Assembly (NCBI GenBank): GCA_963829965.1
Contig: CAWHLK010000032.1
Coordinates: 62,001-126,000 of the forward strand
DNA length: 64,000 nt
Source of the DNA: DASXZH01 sp963829965
GTDB taxonomy: Bacteria; Armatimonadota; Fimbriimonadia; Fimbriimonadales; Fimbriimonadaceae
Direction: 5' to 3'
A program made the translations under genes and the position numbers. Below, one piece after another: positions 9,101-18,327 of this stretch. The notes beneath the pieces are model-generated. The model saw nothing but the letters and a program-made list of their open reading frames with translations, did no database searches and was not told the DNA's origin. The stretch's first letter is position 1. The number at the start of each line of letters is the position of its first letter.

Positions 9101-9490
9101 CGAGTGTGACTTGTCGGAAAGCCCTGTCTTGAGCGGAATGAAAGTCAAATGCGTGGCGTCTAGCCGTGGACAAATCCACGGTCCGCTAGTAACCCCTTTT
9201 GTTCAGTGAAGGGACGCGTGCCTGCACTTGAACTCGGCCAACTTAATAGAATCTCGCTCCCCCATGCCGGAGGCATGAAACCCGGGTAGCCGGTGGTTGA
9301 GCGAAGCGACACCACCGGTAATACGCGTTTTCATCCTGCACCCCGTAGGCGGTGCTACAAACCAGGCCGGAATACGCAACCCGGTGAAATCTACGCCAGG
9401 GATACGGGCGGCGGCAACTGGTGGATCATTCCACCGCTTAAATGCTGTGCCGCCCGGGTAGGGCCTGCGAGGTCCACTCGGCTATTGAGA
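9101..9490. repeat. Intergenic region with short palindromes, no supported gene
   Basis: 390 bases between the esterase and the DsbD-N gene. It contains a small hairpin ATGCCGGAGGCAT (9264-9276) and a perfect 8-bp inverted repeat CCGGTGGT (9290-9297) / ACCACCGG (9311-9318). These look like extragenic palindromic elements. A frame open from 9293 runs into the DsbD-N gene, but its first 66 codons are repeat-derived and lack a signal peptide, so they are not counted as coding. Confidence 0.5.
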
Positions 9491-10330
9491 ATGTTGCTCC
9501 CTTCCCGCCAAAACCGCGTAGTATTTTCTGTGCAAGCACTCATTGCCCTCGCCGTTATCGCAAGCACGAGCCACCCCCACAGCAATGCCTCGCTCGTCTC
9601 GGCAGTGACTTCGGCCCAGCCGGGTAAGCCGTTCCTCGCTGCGATCCACATGACCATGGAACCCACCTGGCATACGTATTGGATCAACCCCGGCGATTCG
9701 GGCATTCCGCCCTCCATCGCGTGGAAGCTTCCGCAGGGCTGGAAGGCCGGCCCCATCCAGTGGCAGACGCCGGAAAAACTAACCATGGGCGGGTTGGTGA
9801 GCTACGGATATGAAAAAGAGGCGCTGTTTCTCGTTCCCATTACTCCCCCGGCGAAGGCCAAACTTGGTTCCACGGCGAAACTAAAAGGCATCGCTAGTTG
9901 GCTCATCTGCCAGCGAGGATGCGTCCCCGCTTCCCAATCGGTAGAAACCGATATAAGAATCGGCGCCGAGAAGCCGGACCCCATCTGGGGTGCCAGACTC
10001 CAAGAAGCCGAACAAAAGCTGCCGGTTGAACCCAAAGATGCATCCTTGAGCGCCACAACAAAAAGCGGCACGATCTTGTTGCATGTAACCAAATCGGTGC
10101 CGAAAAGACAAGCCCAACGCTTCCAATTTTTCCCGATGGAAGAAACCATTGAGCCGGCCGCGCCGCAGCCGGTGACAATGGACGAAAAAGGGTTTACAAT
10201 GGAATTGAAGGTCTCGGAGTTTGCTTCAAGGAAAATTTCGCGGCTTCAAGGGCTCTTAATCCCGCCGAAAGGGGTTGAAATGGGTGACCGGCCCGGCGCG
10301 GTCGTCGTAGATATACCAGTACAGTCATAG
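9491..10330 (+). CDS. DsbD N-terminal-like thiol-disulfide interchange domain protein
   Basis: 279 residues from ATG 9491, with an uncleaved or cleaved N-terminal hydrophobic stretch (FSVQALIALAVIAS). The body matches the DsbD alpha / ScsB N-terminal domain: MTMEPTWHTYWINPGDSG (about 55-72), then IQWQTP, then a paired-cysteine motif WLICQRGCVP (about 138-147) that carries the redox-active cysteines in this family. There is no following DsbD membrane domain, so it works as a stand-alone periplasmic domain. The thioredoxin-like gene 34 bases downstream is its likely redox partner. Confidence 0.85.
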   Translation: MLLPSRQNRVVFSVQALIALAVIASTSHPHSNASLVSAVTSAQPGKPFLAAIHMTMEPTWHTYWINPGDSGIPPSIAWKLPQGWKAGPIQWQTPEKLTMGGLVSYGYEKEALFLVPITPPAKAKLGSTAKLKGIASWLICQRGCVPASQSVETDIRIGAEKPDPIWGARLQEAEQKLPVEPKDASLSATTKSGTILLHVTKSVPKRQAQRFQFFPMEETIEPAAPQPVTMDEKGFTMELKVSEFASRKISRLQGLLIPPKGVEMGDRPGAVVVDIPVQS

Positions 10331-10364
10331 AAACAACAGTACAGTCCGGAGGAGAGAACGAACA

Positions 10365-10991
10365 ATGAAAAAGAGACTTAGCTTGGGAGTGTTATTCCTG
10401 GCCGCCGCTTCCATGGCCGCCTTTGCGTTTACAAAAACAACCGACAAAGCCGAAATCGGTAAGATTTCACCCAAATTTGCAGCCCTAGACAGCAACGGCA
10501 AAACCGAGCATTTGACGGACTACCGCGGCAAGTACGTGGTGCTCGAGTGGACGAACGAGGATTGTCCGTTTGTCCAGAAGCACTACAACTCGGGCAACAT
10601 GCAGGCCGCGCAGGAGAAAGCGAGATCCATGGGGGCCGTCTGGCTGACCGTCATTTCCTCGGCTCCCGGAGCGCCAGGCTATATGATGCCAAACCAGGTC
10701 AATGACTACCGCAAAGAGCACAGCGTCAAGTCCAATGCAACCCTGCTGGACACCAAAGGTTTGGTTGGCCACATCTACGATGCGCGCACCACGCCGCAGA
10801 TTGTGATCATCGACCCCAAGGGCGTTGTGGTCTATAACGGCGCGATCGACGATCGACCGTCTCCAGACCCTGAGTCGCTGAAGGGCGCTCGCAACTATGC
10901 GATCGAAGCGCTCAGCGAAGCCATGAACGGCAAGCCGGTTGCGGTTGAAACCAGCCGCCCCTATGGCTGCGGCATCAAGTACGCCGATTAA
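10365..10991 (+). CDS. Exported redoxin / thioredoxin-like protein
   Basis: 208 residues with a signal peptide (LGVLFLAAASMAAFAF). The ribosome site GGAGGAG lies about 10 bases before ATG 10365. The fold is AhpC/TSA-redoxin: ISPKFAALDSNGKTEHLTDY, then YVVLEWTNEDCPFVQKHY (single N-terminal Cys, no CxxC), then TTPQIVIIDPKGVVVYNGAIDD with the cis-Pro TTP. A last Cys (PYGCGIKY) is close to the C-terminus. The single peroxidatic-like Cys suggests a peroxiredoxin-type activity or a thiol acceptor in the cell envelope. The short gap to the DsbD-N-like gene indicates co-transcription and electron delivery from it. Confidence 0.88.
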   Translation: MKKRLSLGVLFLAAASMAAFAFTKTTDKAEIGKISPKFAALDSNGKTEHLTDYRGKYVVLEWTNEDCPFVQKHYNSGNMQAAQEKARSMGAVWLTVISSAPGAPGYMMPNQVNDYRKEHSVKSNATLLDTKGLVGHIYDARTTPQIVIIDPKGVVVYNGAIDDRPSPDPESLKGARNYAIEALSEAMNGKPVAVETSRPYGCGIKYAD

Positions 10992-11007
10992 TCGTTAGCG
11001 CCGCTAT

Positions 11008-11040
11008 GCAAGCTCAGATTCTTTAAGAATCTGGGCTTGC
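11008..11040 (+). terminator. Strong hairpin after the redoxin gene
   Basis: A 16-bp stem with one G-U type mismatch and a single-base loop (GCAAGCTCAGATTCTT / AAGAATCTGGGCTTGC) starts 17 bases after the redoxin stop. This is the expected end of the DsbD-N/redoxin transcript, although the following sequence is only weakly U-rich. Confidence 0.75.
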
Positions 11041-11085
11041 GTTCTACTTGCAGCCCCTATTCAACTTTGTTTCTGAAGAAGCCTT

Positions 11086-12747
11086 ATGACCTTGCAAGAA
11101 AAAGAGTTCATCCAGCAAGATCCGCGGTTTAAGTTCGCTTTTCCCAAGCTCACCACGGATGAGATTGAGCAGCTCAAGCCGTTTGGAACCGAAATGAAGG
11201 TTCCCAAAGGCGATTACGTGTTCCGCGCGGGCGACTTGGATCTTTGCATGTTCTTCGTCGTTTCCGGGGAAATGACGGTGTACGACGGCCGCACCAAGCT
11301 TTATGTCGCCACCCATAACCCGGGGTCGTTCTCCGGCGATGTGGACATTTTAAGTGGGCGAAAGGCTCTGGTGGACGCTGTCGCCACAGCCGATCTTGAC
11401 TTGTTGAAGATTCCCGCGGACTGCGTGCGCGCGATCGTCGGCGAATACCCAGGCCTCGGCGAGAGGATCATGAAAGCGTTTTTGATGCGCCGCACGTTGT
11501 TGATGGAATATTCCAGGGTGGGGCCGTTGGTGATAGGCTCTCGCTACAGTCCCGACACCCTGCGCATCCGCGAGTTTCTTGCCCGAAACCACATTCCTCA
11601 CACCTGGGAGGATTTGGAGAGCAAGCCGGATGTCGGCGCGTTCCTCGACCAATTCAACGTGACGGAGGAACAAACCCCGATCGTCCTTCTGGCGAACTGC
11701 GGCGAAGTTTGCAAATCTCCCTCAAATGCCAAGCTCGCGAAGGCACTCGGAATTACCCGGCCGATTGAATCCAAGGTTTACGACCTGGTGGTTGTCGGTG
11801 CCGGCCCTGCTGGCCTTGCTGCTGCCGTTTACGGCGCAAGCGAAGGCTTAAGCACGCTCGTCGTGGACTCCAACAGCCCGGGCGGACAGGCGGGAACCAG
11901 CAGCCGCATCGAGAACTACATGGGTTTTCCCTATGGGGTGACCGGTCAGAACTTGGCCGATGGCGCGTTGATTCAAGCCGAGAGGTTCGGCGCGCAGATG
12001 ATCGTGGCGGCCGACGTGCTGGACATCACCTGCGGCGAGGCGGGCGGCCATTCGGTGAAAATCGAGGGCCAAGGCGAAGTCGCGTGCAAATGTGTGATTC
12101 TCGCGCCTGGCGCCAGCTATCGCAAACTGGACATCGAGGAGACGAAGCGCTTTGAAGGCAAGGGGATTTATTACTCCGCTACGCATGTGGAGCGGCTGGT
12201 TTGCGGTGGCAGCAATATTGCAGTGGTAGGCGGAGGCAATTCCGCCGGCCAAGCCGCGGTGTTCATGTCCGAAAATGCTGCCCACGTTTTTCTCATTATC
12301 CGGGGCGACGAATTACGCAAAACGATGTCCAGCTACCTCGCTCGGCGGATCGAGAATTCCGAAAAGATCACCCTCCTGCTGAACTCCGAGATCTGCGAAC
12401 TGCGCGGCGAGAACCACGTGGAAGAGGCCCTGATCGTAAACCGCAAAACCGGCGGTTCGCAGGTGGAGCAGATTGCCGGCGTCTTTGTGATGATCGGCGC
12501 GACCCCGCACACCAAGTGGCTTCCTGATAAAATTCTGCGAGACGCCAAGGGGTTCATTCAAACCGGACCTTCTTTGCTTGAATCAGGGGCTTGGAACGAG
12601 TCCCGGCCACCGTTATTTCTGGAAACCTCCTGCCCCGGGGTGTTTGCCGCGGGCGATGCGCGGTGTGAGTCCGTGAAGCGAGTGGCGTCCGCGGTTGGGG
12701 AAGGCTCCATGGCGGTCGCTTTCGTTCACCAGTATTTGGCGTTGTAG
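11086..12747 (+). CDS. cNMP-binding, glutaredoxin-like and thioredoxin-reductase-like fusion flavoprotein
   Basis: 553 residues in three parts. Residues about 20-140 are a cyclic-nucleotide-binding roll (NPGSFSGDVDILSGRKALV). About 155-215 is a glutaredoxin-like insert (YSPDTLRIREFLARNHIPH, TPIVLLANC). About 230-553 is a two-dinucleotide-fold flavoprotein with FAD motif VVGAGPAGLAAAVYGASEG (about 234), NADPH motif VVGGGNSAGQAA (about 380) and terminal FAD motif GVFAAGDARCESVKRVASAVGEGS. The CxxC redox pair of true thioredoxin reductases, normally just before the NADPH motif, is absent (YYSATHVERL instead), so it is unlikely to reduce thioredoxin in the standard way. Proteins of this layout are known but poorly characterised. 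Confidence 0.9.
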   Translation: MTLQEKEFIQQDPRFKFAFPKLTTDEIEQLKPFGTEMKVPKGDYVFRAGDLDLCMFFVVSGEMTVYDGRTKLYVATHNPGSFSGDVDILSGRKALVDAVATADLDLLKIPADCVRAIVGEYPGLGERIMKAFLMRRTLLMEYSRVGPLVIGSRYSPDTLRIREFLARNHIPHTWEDLESKPDVGAFLDQFNVTEEQTPIVLLANCGEVCKSPSNAKLAKALGITRPIESKVYDLVVVGAGPAGLAAAVYGASEGLSTLVVDSNSPGGQAGTSSRIENYMGFPYGVTGQNLADGALIQAERFGAQMIVAADVLDITCGEAGGHSVKIEGQGEVACKCVILAPGASYRKLDIEETKRFEGKGIYYSATHVERLVCGGSNIAVVGGGNSAGQAAVFMSENAAHVFLIIRGDELRKTMSSYLARRIENSEKITLLLNSEICELRGENHVEEALIVNRKTGGSQVEQIAGVFVMIGATPHTKWLPDKILRDAKGFIQTGPSLLESGAWNESRPPLFLETSCPGVFAAGDARCESVKRVASAVGEGSMAVAFVHQYLAL

Positions 12748-12748
12748 G

Positions 12749-12765
12749 GGGGCGCGAAACGCCCC
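12749..12765. terminator. Bidirectional hairpin between convergent genes
   Basis: GGGGCG-CGAAA-CGCCCC lies exactly between the stops of the flavoprotein (plus) and the HAF-repeat lipoprotein (minus). Position and symmetry suit a shared terminator; no long U tract is present. Confidence 0.55.
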
Positions 12766-12766
12766 G

Positions 12767-13987
12767 CTACTTAGCCAACACGGTTGGAACGAGAATAACC
12801 AGAGACCAACCGGTTGCCTTCTTGTTCGCCGGCTGATATCCGTACGAAGCAATCACTCCGCTTTTGCCGATCGCTGTCGGGAAGAATGTCCAGGCGGCCG
12901 CTTTGCTGGTTGAATCCAGCTGGTTGTTCAAGTTCACGAAGCCCGCCTTAGGCGTGTCGATGAACGGGTAGTCCTCGTTTCCTCCGATCTGCGGCCTCGC
13001 CCGTCCGAATCTCTCGAAAACGCCTCCAACCAAGTCTCCGGAATCATTGATTCCCCCGTAGTTGGCGTCGGTTACCGCCAGGTTTGCTTCCGAGGCGGAG
13101 GGTGAACTCCAATAAACGTCGGAGTTGGCCGCAAGATCAACTCCAAAAATGAGGCCTGCGTTTGTTATAAAGCTGCCTTGTCCACGAGTCTGCCCTGCGA
13201 GGGGGATCGGTTTTGCGGTGGGGCTGCTCCAATAGACAGCGGTTGTCTGGCTCAGGCTCTCGGTGGAGGTGCCCACTATCTGGCCGGAATCGTTGATACT
13301 GGCGGCAATGCAGCCGTCGCCGCTTATGTAGCTCTGGAGGACGGTGACTTCGCTAGGCTTGCTTGCATTCCATAAAACGGGAATATGAACACCGCTCGCG
13401 TTGGTTGCATAGCCGACAATCTGCCCCGAGTTGTTTACCGAGTTCGCGAAGGTGGTTACCCAACCTCCCTGGGAACCGAGCACCTCGTAAACTGTTGCGC
13501 CGGCTTGCCAAACTACGCCCTGAGTAGTCTCAGTGCCCAGGCCCAGATTGCCCACGCCAATTCCGGCGTCATTCATGCCGGCGGCGCCACAGCGCGGAGT
13601 TCCACTTGCGGAGCCGCCTAAGAGAGTCGACTTCTTCGTCGCGGCACTGTATCGATACGCATAGAGCGGATAGTCAAGGACATCTCCAATCGGTCCGGAC
13701 ACCGTGTAAAGAACATCCCCTGCGCTGTCCACGCCGTCCGCGCTCTGTACTGCACTGCCAGACGCAACGGGAATCGCCTCGATTGTGTAGGTCGGAACGC
13801 CGTTCCCGGTAGTGCCGTTCGTCGCTGAAGTTCCATTGGTTGAGGTTGTAGTGGAGTTCGTGCCATTGGTGGCTGTGGTCTTTCCACCGGTGAGGCCGGA
13901 CCCACTGCCGCTCCCTCCGCAACCAAACAGGAAGGCGACGAACGATAGAATGATGAGAGGGCTAATCCAGGCGCTTGGCTTCTTCAT
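12767..13987 (-). CDS. HAF-repeat lipoprotein
   Basis: 406 residues from ATG 13987 (MKKPSAWISPLIILSF). A lipoprotein signal ends in the lipobox LFGC, followed by a low-complexity Gly/Ser/Thr/Asn linker (about 20-60) typical of surface-exposed lipoproteins. The body has at least four HAF-type blades: NSVNNSGQIVGYATN, ASINDSGQIVGTSTE, ITNAGLIFGVD, GINDSGDLVGG, each followed by a VLWN or VYWS strand. These build a propeller-like extracellular domain of unknown ligand. It is divergent from recQ across 143 bases. Confidence 0.85.
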   Translation of the reverse strand: MKKPSAWISPLIILSFVAFLFGCGGSGSGSGLTGGKTTATNGTNSTTTSTNGTSATNGTTGNGVPTYTIEAIPVASGSAVQSADGVDSAGDVLYTVSGPIGDVLDYPLYAYRYSAATKKSTLLGGSASGTPRCGAAGMNDAGIGVGNLGLGTETTQGVVWQAGATVYEVLGSQGGWVTTFANSVNNSGQIVGYATNASGVHIPVLWNASKPSEVTVLQSYISGDGCIAASINDSGQIVGTSTESLSQTTAVYWSSPTAKPIPLAGQTRGQGSFITNAGLIFGVDLAANSDVYWSSPSASEANLAVTDANYGGINDSGDLVGGVFERFGRARPQIGGNEDYPFIDTPKAGFVNLNNQLDSTSKAAAWTFFPTAIGKSGVIASYGYQPANKKATGWSLVILVPTVLAK

Positions 13988-14130
13988 AAAAGATTCCTGA
14001 AAGTATGACCGATTGATATCAGCCGTGCGTGAAATAACGTGAAATACACTTGTCTTGTTTCTTCGGAGACTGGGGAAACTTCTAACGCTTGCTCCTTGCG
14101 TTTCAGAAATCAACTCGTTATACTGTACGC

Positions 14131-16089
14131 ATGTCTACCAATGCGTTAGGCGTATTAAACCGCCATTTCGGGTTCGAAACGTTCCGCCCGGGGCAAGAGA
14201 GGGTGGTCGAGTCCCTCCTGGCTGGTCGCTCGGCGCTTGCGGTATTTCCCACCGGCGGGGGCAAGTCGCTTTGCTACCAGCTTCCTGCCCTCCAGATTGA
14301 GGGCTTGACCCTCGTGGTGTCACCCCTCATCGCCCTCATGAAGGATCAGATCGACTTTCTGAAAAGGCGCGGCATTCCAGCGGCGCGGCTCGATTCGACC
14401 TTGACCTCGGCCGAAGCAGGAGGAGTATCCGAGGCGATCCGAAACGGCGAGCTCAAGCTTCTCTATGTTGCCCCCGAACGCTTCAATAACGAGCGGTTCC
14501 TTGCCGAGATGAAGCATACGAAGATCGGCCTCTTCGCCATCGACGAAGCTCATTGCATCTCCGAATGGGGCCACAACTTCCGCCCGGACTATCTCAAACT
14601 CGCCGAAACCGCGAAAGACATCGGAGCGGAGCGAGTTCTCGCTCTCACCGCCACCGCGACTCCATCCGTGGTCGCCGACATTTGCCGGTCGTTTCAAATC
14701 GAAGAAGCCGACGCGGTAGTAACCGGGTTCTATCGAAAGAACCTCACCTTCCTTACGACCCAGACCAATCCGGATGAGCGCGACCAGAAGCTCTCGGCGC
14801 GCCTGAAAGAAGCGCCGCCTGGTCCAACCATCGTTTACGTCACCCTCCAGAAGACCGCCGAGGCGGTGGCCGCCATGCTGTGTGCGCAAAAGCTCCCCGC
14901 GAGGGCCTATCACGCGGGCATGGATAACGAGGTTCGAACCGAAGTGCAGGACTGGTGGATGGCTCAGCCCAGTGGAATCGTGGTTGCGACGATCGCCTTC
15001 GGCATGGGGATCGACAAGGCCAACGTCCGATACGTCTATCACTACAACCTGCCTAAGAGCCTGGAGAGCTATTCGCAGGAAATCGGCCGCGCGGGCCGCG
15101 ACGAACTGCCGTCCACCGTGGAGCTTTTCGCCTGTGCGGATGATATTCCTGCGCTGGAGAACTTCGCCTATGGCGACACTCCGTCTGCCGAGTCGATTCG
15201 CTCTCTCGTATGCGAAGCGTTTTCCTGGCCAACCGATTCGCCCATCGCGGTGTCGCCTTACGAACTGTCGCAGCGTCTCGACATGCGTATGCTGGTGCTG
15301 CGAACCGCCCTCACCTATCTGGAACTGGCAGGCCTCATCCGCGCCGGCACACCGATCTATGCCGGATACGAGATGAAGCCGCTGGTGCCGTTGCCGTCCA
15401 TCTTCAACCAGTTTCCCGGTCAGCACGGTGACTTTGTCCGAAGCATTTTCCAGATCGCAAAGCAGGGTCGCACTTGGTTCAGTCTTAACCCGGACACCGC
15501 GGCAAGGTCTCTCGGAGTGGAGCGCCGCCGGGTCGTCCGCGCCATGGAAGTCATGGAGCAAAAAGCCCTGGTAGAAGTGAGGGCCTCGGACGTTCAAACT
15601 CCCTATCGACGCTTGACCAACAGCCTCGACCCTCATAAGGTCGCCGCCGAACTGATCCAGCGCTTCGACCGCCGCGAACAGCAGGAGATCGAACGTATCA
15701 AACGCGTCGTCGAGCTCGTTGAGCACGAGGGCTGCCAGGTGAATGCGCTGGTCGGCTACTTCGGCGAAAGCCGCGAAGAGCCTTGCGGGCACTGCACGAC
15801 ATGTCTCACCAAAGCGCGCCAGACCTTGCCCCCGCCCACCGCACATGTAATCGACCTTCGGGAATCGGAGGTAAAAGACCTGCTCGAAAAGTGCCCGCCC
15901 GAGCTTCGTGAGCCTAGACAACTCGCCAAAATCTTATGCGGACTCAGTAGCCCCAGCTTCACCAAACTCAAGCTCACGCGCGAGAAGCTCTACGGCGCGC
16001 TAGAACAACATCGCTTCGCGGACGTCGTCGCATGGTGCGAGCGGATTCGGATTCCAAGGAACAACACTCAAGGTTTGAACGGCATTTGA
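14131..16089 (+). CDS. recQ: RecQ-family ATP-dependent DNA helicase
   Basis: 652 residues from ATG 14131 (MSTNALGVLNRHFGFETFRPGQ). Superfamily 2 motifs in order: Walker A FPTGGGKSLCYQLPA (about 50), DEAHCISEWGHNFRPDY (about 145), LTATATP, then the C-terminal helicase half with IAFGMGIDKANVR and QEIGRAGRDE. A RecQ-specific zinc-binding region follows (GCQVNALVGYFGES, then CGHCTTC, about 535-560). No convincing HRDC domain is seen at the C-terminus. It acts in 3'-5' unwinding during recombination and fork repair. The C-terminal tail after about 570 is short and diverged. Confidence 0.95.
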   Translation: MSTNALGVLNRHFGFETFRPGQERVVESLLAGRSALAVFPTGGGKSLCYQLPALQIEGLTLVVSPLIALMKDQIDFLKRRGIPAARLDSTLTSAEAGGVSEAIRNGELKLLYVAPERFNNERFLAEMKHTKIGLFAIDEAHCISEWGHNFRPDYLKLAETAKDIGAERVLALTATATPSVVADICRSFQIEEADAVVTGFYRKNLTFLTTQTNPDERDQKLSARLKEAPPGPTIVYVTLQKTAEAVAAMLCAQKLPARAYHAGMDNEVRTEVQDWWMAQPSGIVVATIAFGMGIDKANVRYVYHYNLPKSLESYSQEIGRAGRDELPSTVELFACADDIPALENFAYGDTPSAESIRSLVCEAFSWPTDSPIAVSPYELSQRLDMRMLVLRTALTYLELAGLIRAGTPIYAGYEMKPLVPLPSIFNQFPGQHGDFVRSIFQIAKQGRTWFSLNPDTAARSLGVERRRVVRAMEVMEQKALVEVRASDVQTPYRRLTNSLDPHKVAAELIQRFDRREQQEIERIKRVVELVEHEGCQVNALVGYFGESREEPCGHCTTCLTKARQTLPPPTAHVIDLRESEVKDLLEKCPPELREPRQLAKILCGLSSPSFTKLKLTREKLYGALEQHRFADVVAWCERIRIPRNNTQGLNGI

Positions 16090-16105
16090 AGTTAATTAGA
16101 CAGCC

Positions 16106-16497
16106 ATGAATCACGATTACGTAATTCCCGCGTGGCTTGACCAGGCCCACGGGTTGACTACACCCCTGAAAAACAGATACTTACAAATCTGGAGACTTGG
16201 GCCTTCGAAAAGGGTTGGGAGGTGACCAATGGGAGCACGCTTCCCTTTGATCTCAGACAACGAACTGACGTCATGCTAAAGAAGCCCAACTCAGACCGAA
16301 GGATACGAGTCGCTATACTCCGGAAAAAAAGGGAATCGCGGCTCCATACGCCTCGACACGTCGGATTTCCGCACTTTTGAGCTGGTTTATCGGCCACGAG
16401 CGAAGTAGTGGCGATTAGAGGTTAGCGCTGTGCCGCTGGCAGAAGATATGCAGGCATGGGGATGGGACAAACTGGCTGACTTGGCATTAAAACCTTG
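16106..16497 (+). pseudogene. Decayed reading frame of unknown function after recQ
   Basis: Protein-like sequence continues across three frames: MNHDYVIPAWLDQAHG from ATG 16106, then EKQILTNLETWAFEKGWEV, then DTSDFRTFELVYRPR, with a stop before WRLEVSAVPLAEDM. The even charge and hydrophobic patterning suggest a once-functional protein, now broken by at least two frame changes and a stop. I do not recognise the family. It is the left edge of the decayed accessory region. Confidence 0.4.
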
Positions 16498-16546
16498 AGC
16501 GCGCGCCATAACGACGCGTTCGAACTAATTCGACTGGAGACGATCC

Positions 16547-17017
16547 GTGGTTTCAGGCCTCGCGCTCCTTTCGAAGATTAAGAAGAGTCGCGCCCCCGGA
16601 AATCCCAACTTCTCGCGTGATCGTGTTGAGGCAGGGATTGCAAGTGACTGAGACGCCTATGCCCTTCTTCTCATCGCAGTTGGCGAAGGCTTTATGCGGG
16701 AGTATCTCTTGCTTGCAGGAGTGGCCATCGGCGAGGAGCCAAAGCTCAGTTCCATTATCGACCAATCGATAAAACAGTTATGCGTTGGCATGTCAAAAAG
16801 GCAGAAGAGAGCGCAGAGAAACGCAATCGATGCCCCCGCATTCCACTCTCTCAGACAGAACCGAAACGACTACGCGCATGGACACGAAAGGAATGTTTTC
16901 CCAAGCATTGGGAAAGTAGAGGCGATTCTCGGGAAATTTCGGCCCGTTTCCATAGCGAGATCTTCGGGAAAAGGTCAAACCATCTTCTGGTTTGGAGGAG
17001 ATCAACCACTCGTATAG
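16547..17017 (+). pseudogene. Possible HEPN-like protein interrupted by a stop
   Basis: A plausible frame runs from GTG 16547 but carries an in-frame TGA at 16649; an intact 107-residue frame restarts at ATG 16694. The sequence after the stop (DAYALLLIAVGEGFMREYLL) reads as a helix continuous with the downstream part. The segment LRQNRNDYAHGHERN contains Arg-x4-His (RNDYAH), the active-site spacing of HEPN ribonucleases in toxin and defence proteins. The family assignment is inference from that motif and helical pattern only. The gap to the next gene (17018-17188) holds nothing I can support. Confidence 0.35.
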
Positions 17018-17188
17018 ATTCAAAATTCGAAATCTAACCCAAGGGAGTGCGTTGTATGTCCTCCAGCTAGTGCGAGCGCCAGGTAAATGCGTTGATGCTC
17101 TGAGAGAGCACATTCAGCGCCGGACGGCGGCTTCTGCAATAGTGACCATTGCCGCTTTGCCCCGGTAATCCCCGCTCTGCCGCTCTTC

Positions 17189-18043
17189 CTAAAGTTTTGG
17201 CTGGCTATCCCGAATTCCCGTCGCCAGATACGTACTTCCGCGTTGAGAAGGAAACTTCGTCCATAGCTTAGGCTCGCCGTCCCCACCAACTCCGATGATC
17301 GAGCGACCGTACCAGTCTCGTTCGTGCGGATGTGAACGCAGTCCGATGAACCGAACCTTGTACACCGGTCTGCCCCCTTTCCCGAGGCCCTGCTGAAACC
17401 GCTTAAACCGCTCTGGCATCGGCGCGGTGCGGTATACACATCGGACAACCTGACACCAAACTCCGATGACGTATTCGACCGACGCCGCGCGGCCTGGCGA
17501 AACGGGCCAGTCACCGAGCACACGACGATCCAGGTCTCCTGGGGCAATGTCTGGCCAAGCAGGTGAGTGACTCCCGCCGTTCAGGCTAACGAGGAGTACA
17601 GATGCGCCGATGTCATCCAAGGATAAAGGCGCTGCGTGGCCCGCGTCAAAATCCTCGGCCGATTGGCAATAGGCCCTTGCGTGGTGGCCGAAAACAGCAT
17701 TGCCCTCCGTCTTCAGCAATTTGATGAGTATTGACTCCAGCCGGAACGCATTTTCCGTTGAGAGACCATGGTCAACTATTTCGATAGGTGGAGGATGACC
17801 GGTTGCGTCGCGGACCTCCCGGATAGTCTTAAGCTTGATGCTCGGCTCACCTGACTTCTGCTTAACACCTTCACGGGCATGGGCAAAGCATCTGTTCCCC
17901 TCGCCCTTTCCGGCATAGAAGTATCGTCGAGGATCGCTTGGCGACCTGCGAGGATCGATCAGGACGTACACGTAAGAACTAGCGCCGAGGCTAGCGAGCG
18001 TCTCAGGACTGAACCCTTGAATGCGGCGAAGCGACTCTGCCAT
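17189..18043 (-). CDS. LEM-3-like GIY-YIG nuclease domain protein
   Basis: 284 residues. The N-terminal half has the signature of the LEM-3-like GIY-YIG branch: SYVYVLIDPR (about 23-32), then YFYAGKGEGNRCFAHARE (about 41-58), with the strand Tyr, the Gly-Lys-Gly-x-Gly-Arg turn and the His of the active site. A likely metal-binding Glu lies in AFRLESILIKLL (about 103). The C-terminal half (from about 150) is of unknown fold and may set specificity. Bacterial members often sit beside restriction or other defence genes, as here, where the NgoMIV-like operon is on the same strand 630 bases upstream. The target DNA or RNA is unknown. Confidence 0.75.
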   Translation of the reverse strand: MAESLRRIQGFSPETLASLGASSYVYVLIDPRRSPSDPRRYFYAGKGEGNRCFAHAREGVKQKSGEPSIKLKTIREVRDATGHPPPIEIVDHGLSTENAFRLESILIKLLKTEGNAVFGHHARAYCQSAEDFDAGHAAPLSLDDIGASVLLVSLNGGSHSPAWPDIAPGDLDRRVLGDWPVSPGRAASVEYVIGVWCQVVRCVYRTAPMPERFKRFQQGLGKGGRPVYKVRFIGLRSHPHERDWYGRSIIGVGGDGEPKLWTKFPSQRGSTYLATGIRDSQPKL

Positions 18044-18179
18044 CGAGTGTCATTTTACTTCGTCAACCCTGGATACCTTTGAGGGGTTGCCGACAATGGC
18101 CGGTAACCAACCCGATAGTGGAAAGGAAACGGTGAACGTCCCAACATTTGCAGCTTTACGGGGGATCTGTCGATTGAAC

Positions 18180-18256
18180 TGGTGGGTACAGCACGATTCG
18201 AACGTCCGACCTCTTCGACCTCACACAAGCGCGCTATCAAACTGCGCCACCCCACG
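18180..18256 (-). pseudogene. Decayed tRNA-Pro copy
   Basis: The 77-base stretch aligns along its full length with the intact tRNA-Pro at 31000-31076, including the CCA end, the T-loop GATTCGAACGT and the D-arm region (GCGCGCTA/TCAAACTGCGCCA). The acceptor stem no longer pairs, the inner pairs of the anticodon stem (CTTGT/CGAAG) are lost and the loop reads GTGAGGT. It cannot fold into a normal tRNA, so it is read as an inactive copy or an old attachment-site remnant. Confidence 0.7.
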
Positions 18257-18327
18257 ATGCGAACCAATGAATGCGTCGTCGACGGCTCACTAGCCCTACT
18301 TCCTGTAAACGCCAGTATAATCCGTCC

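Noticed and set aside
14320..15921. 533-codon open frame on the minus strand
   Set aside because: It lies entirely antisense to recQ, has repetitive Arg/Gly/Leu-rich composition and no recognisable motif; a by-product of codon use in recQ.
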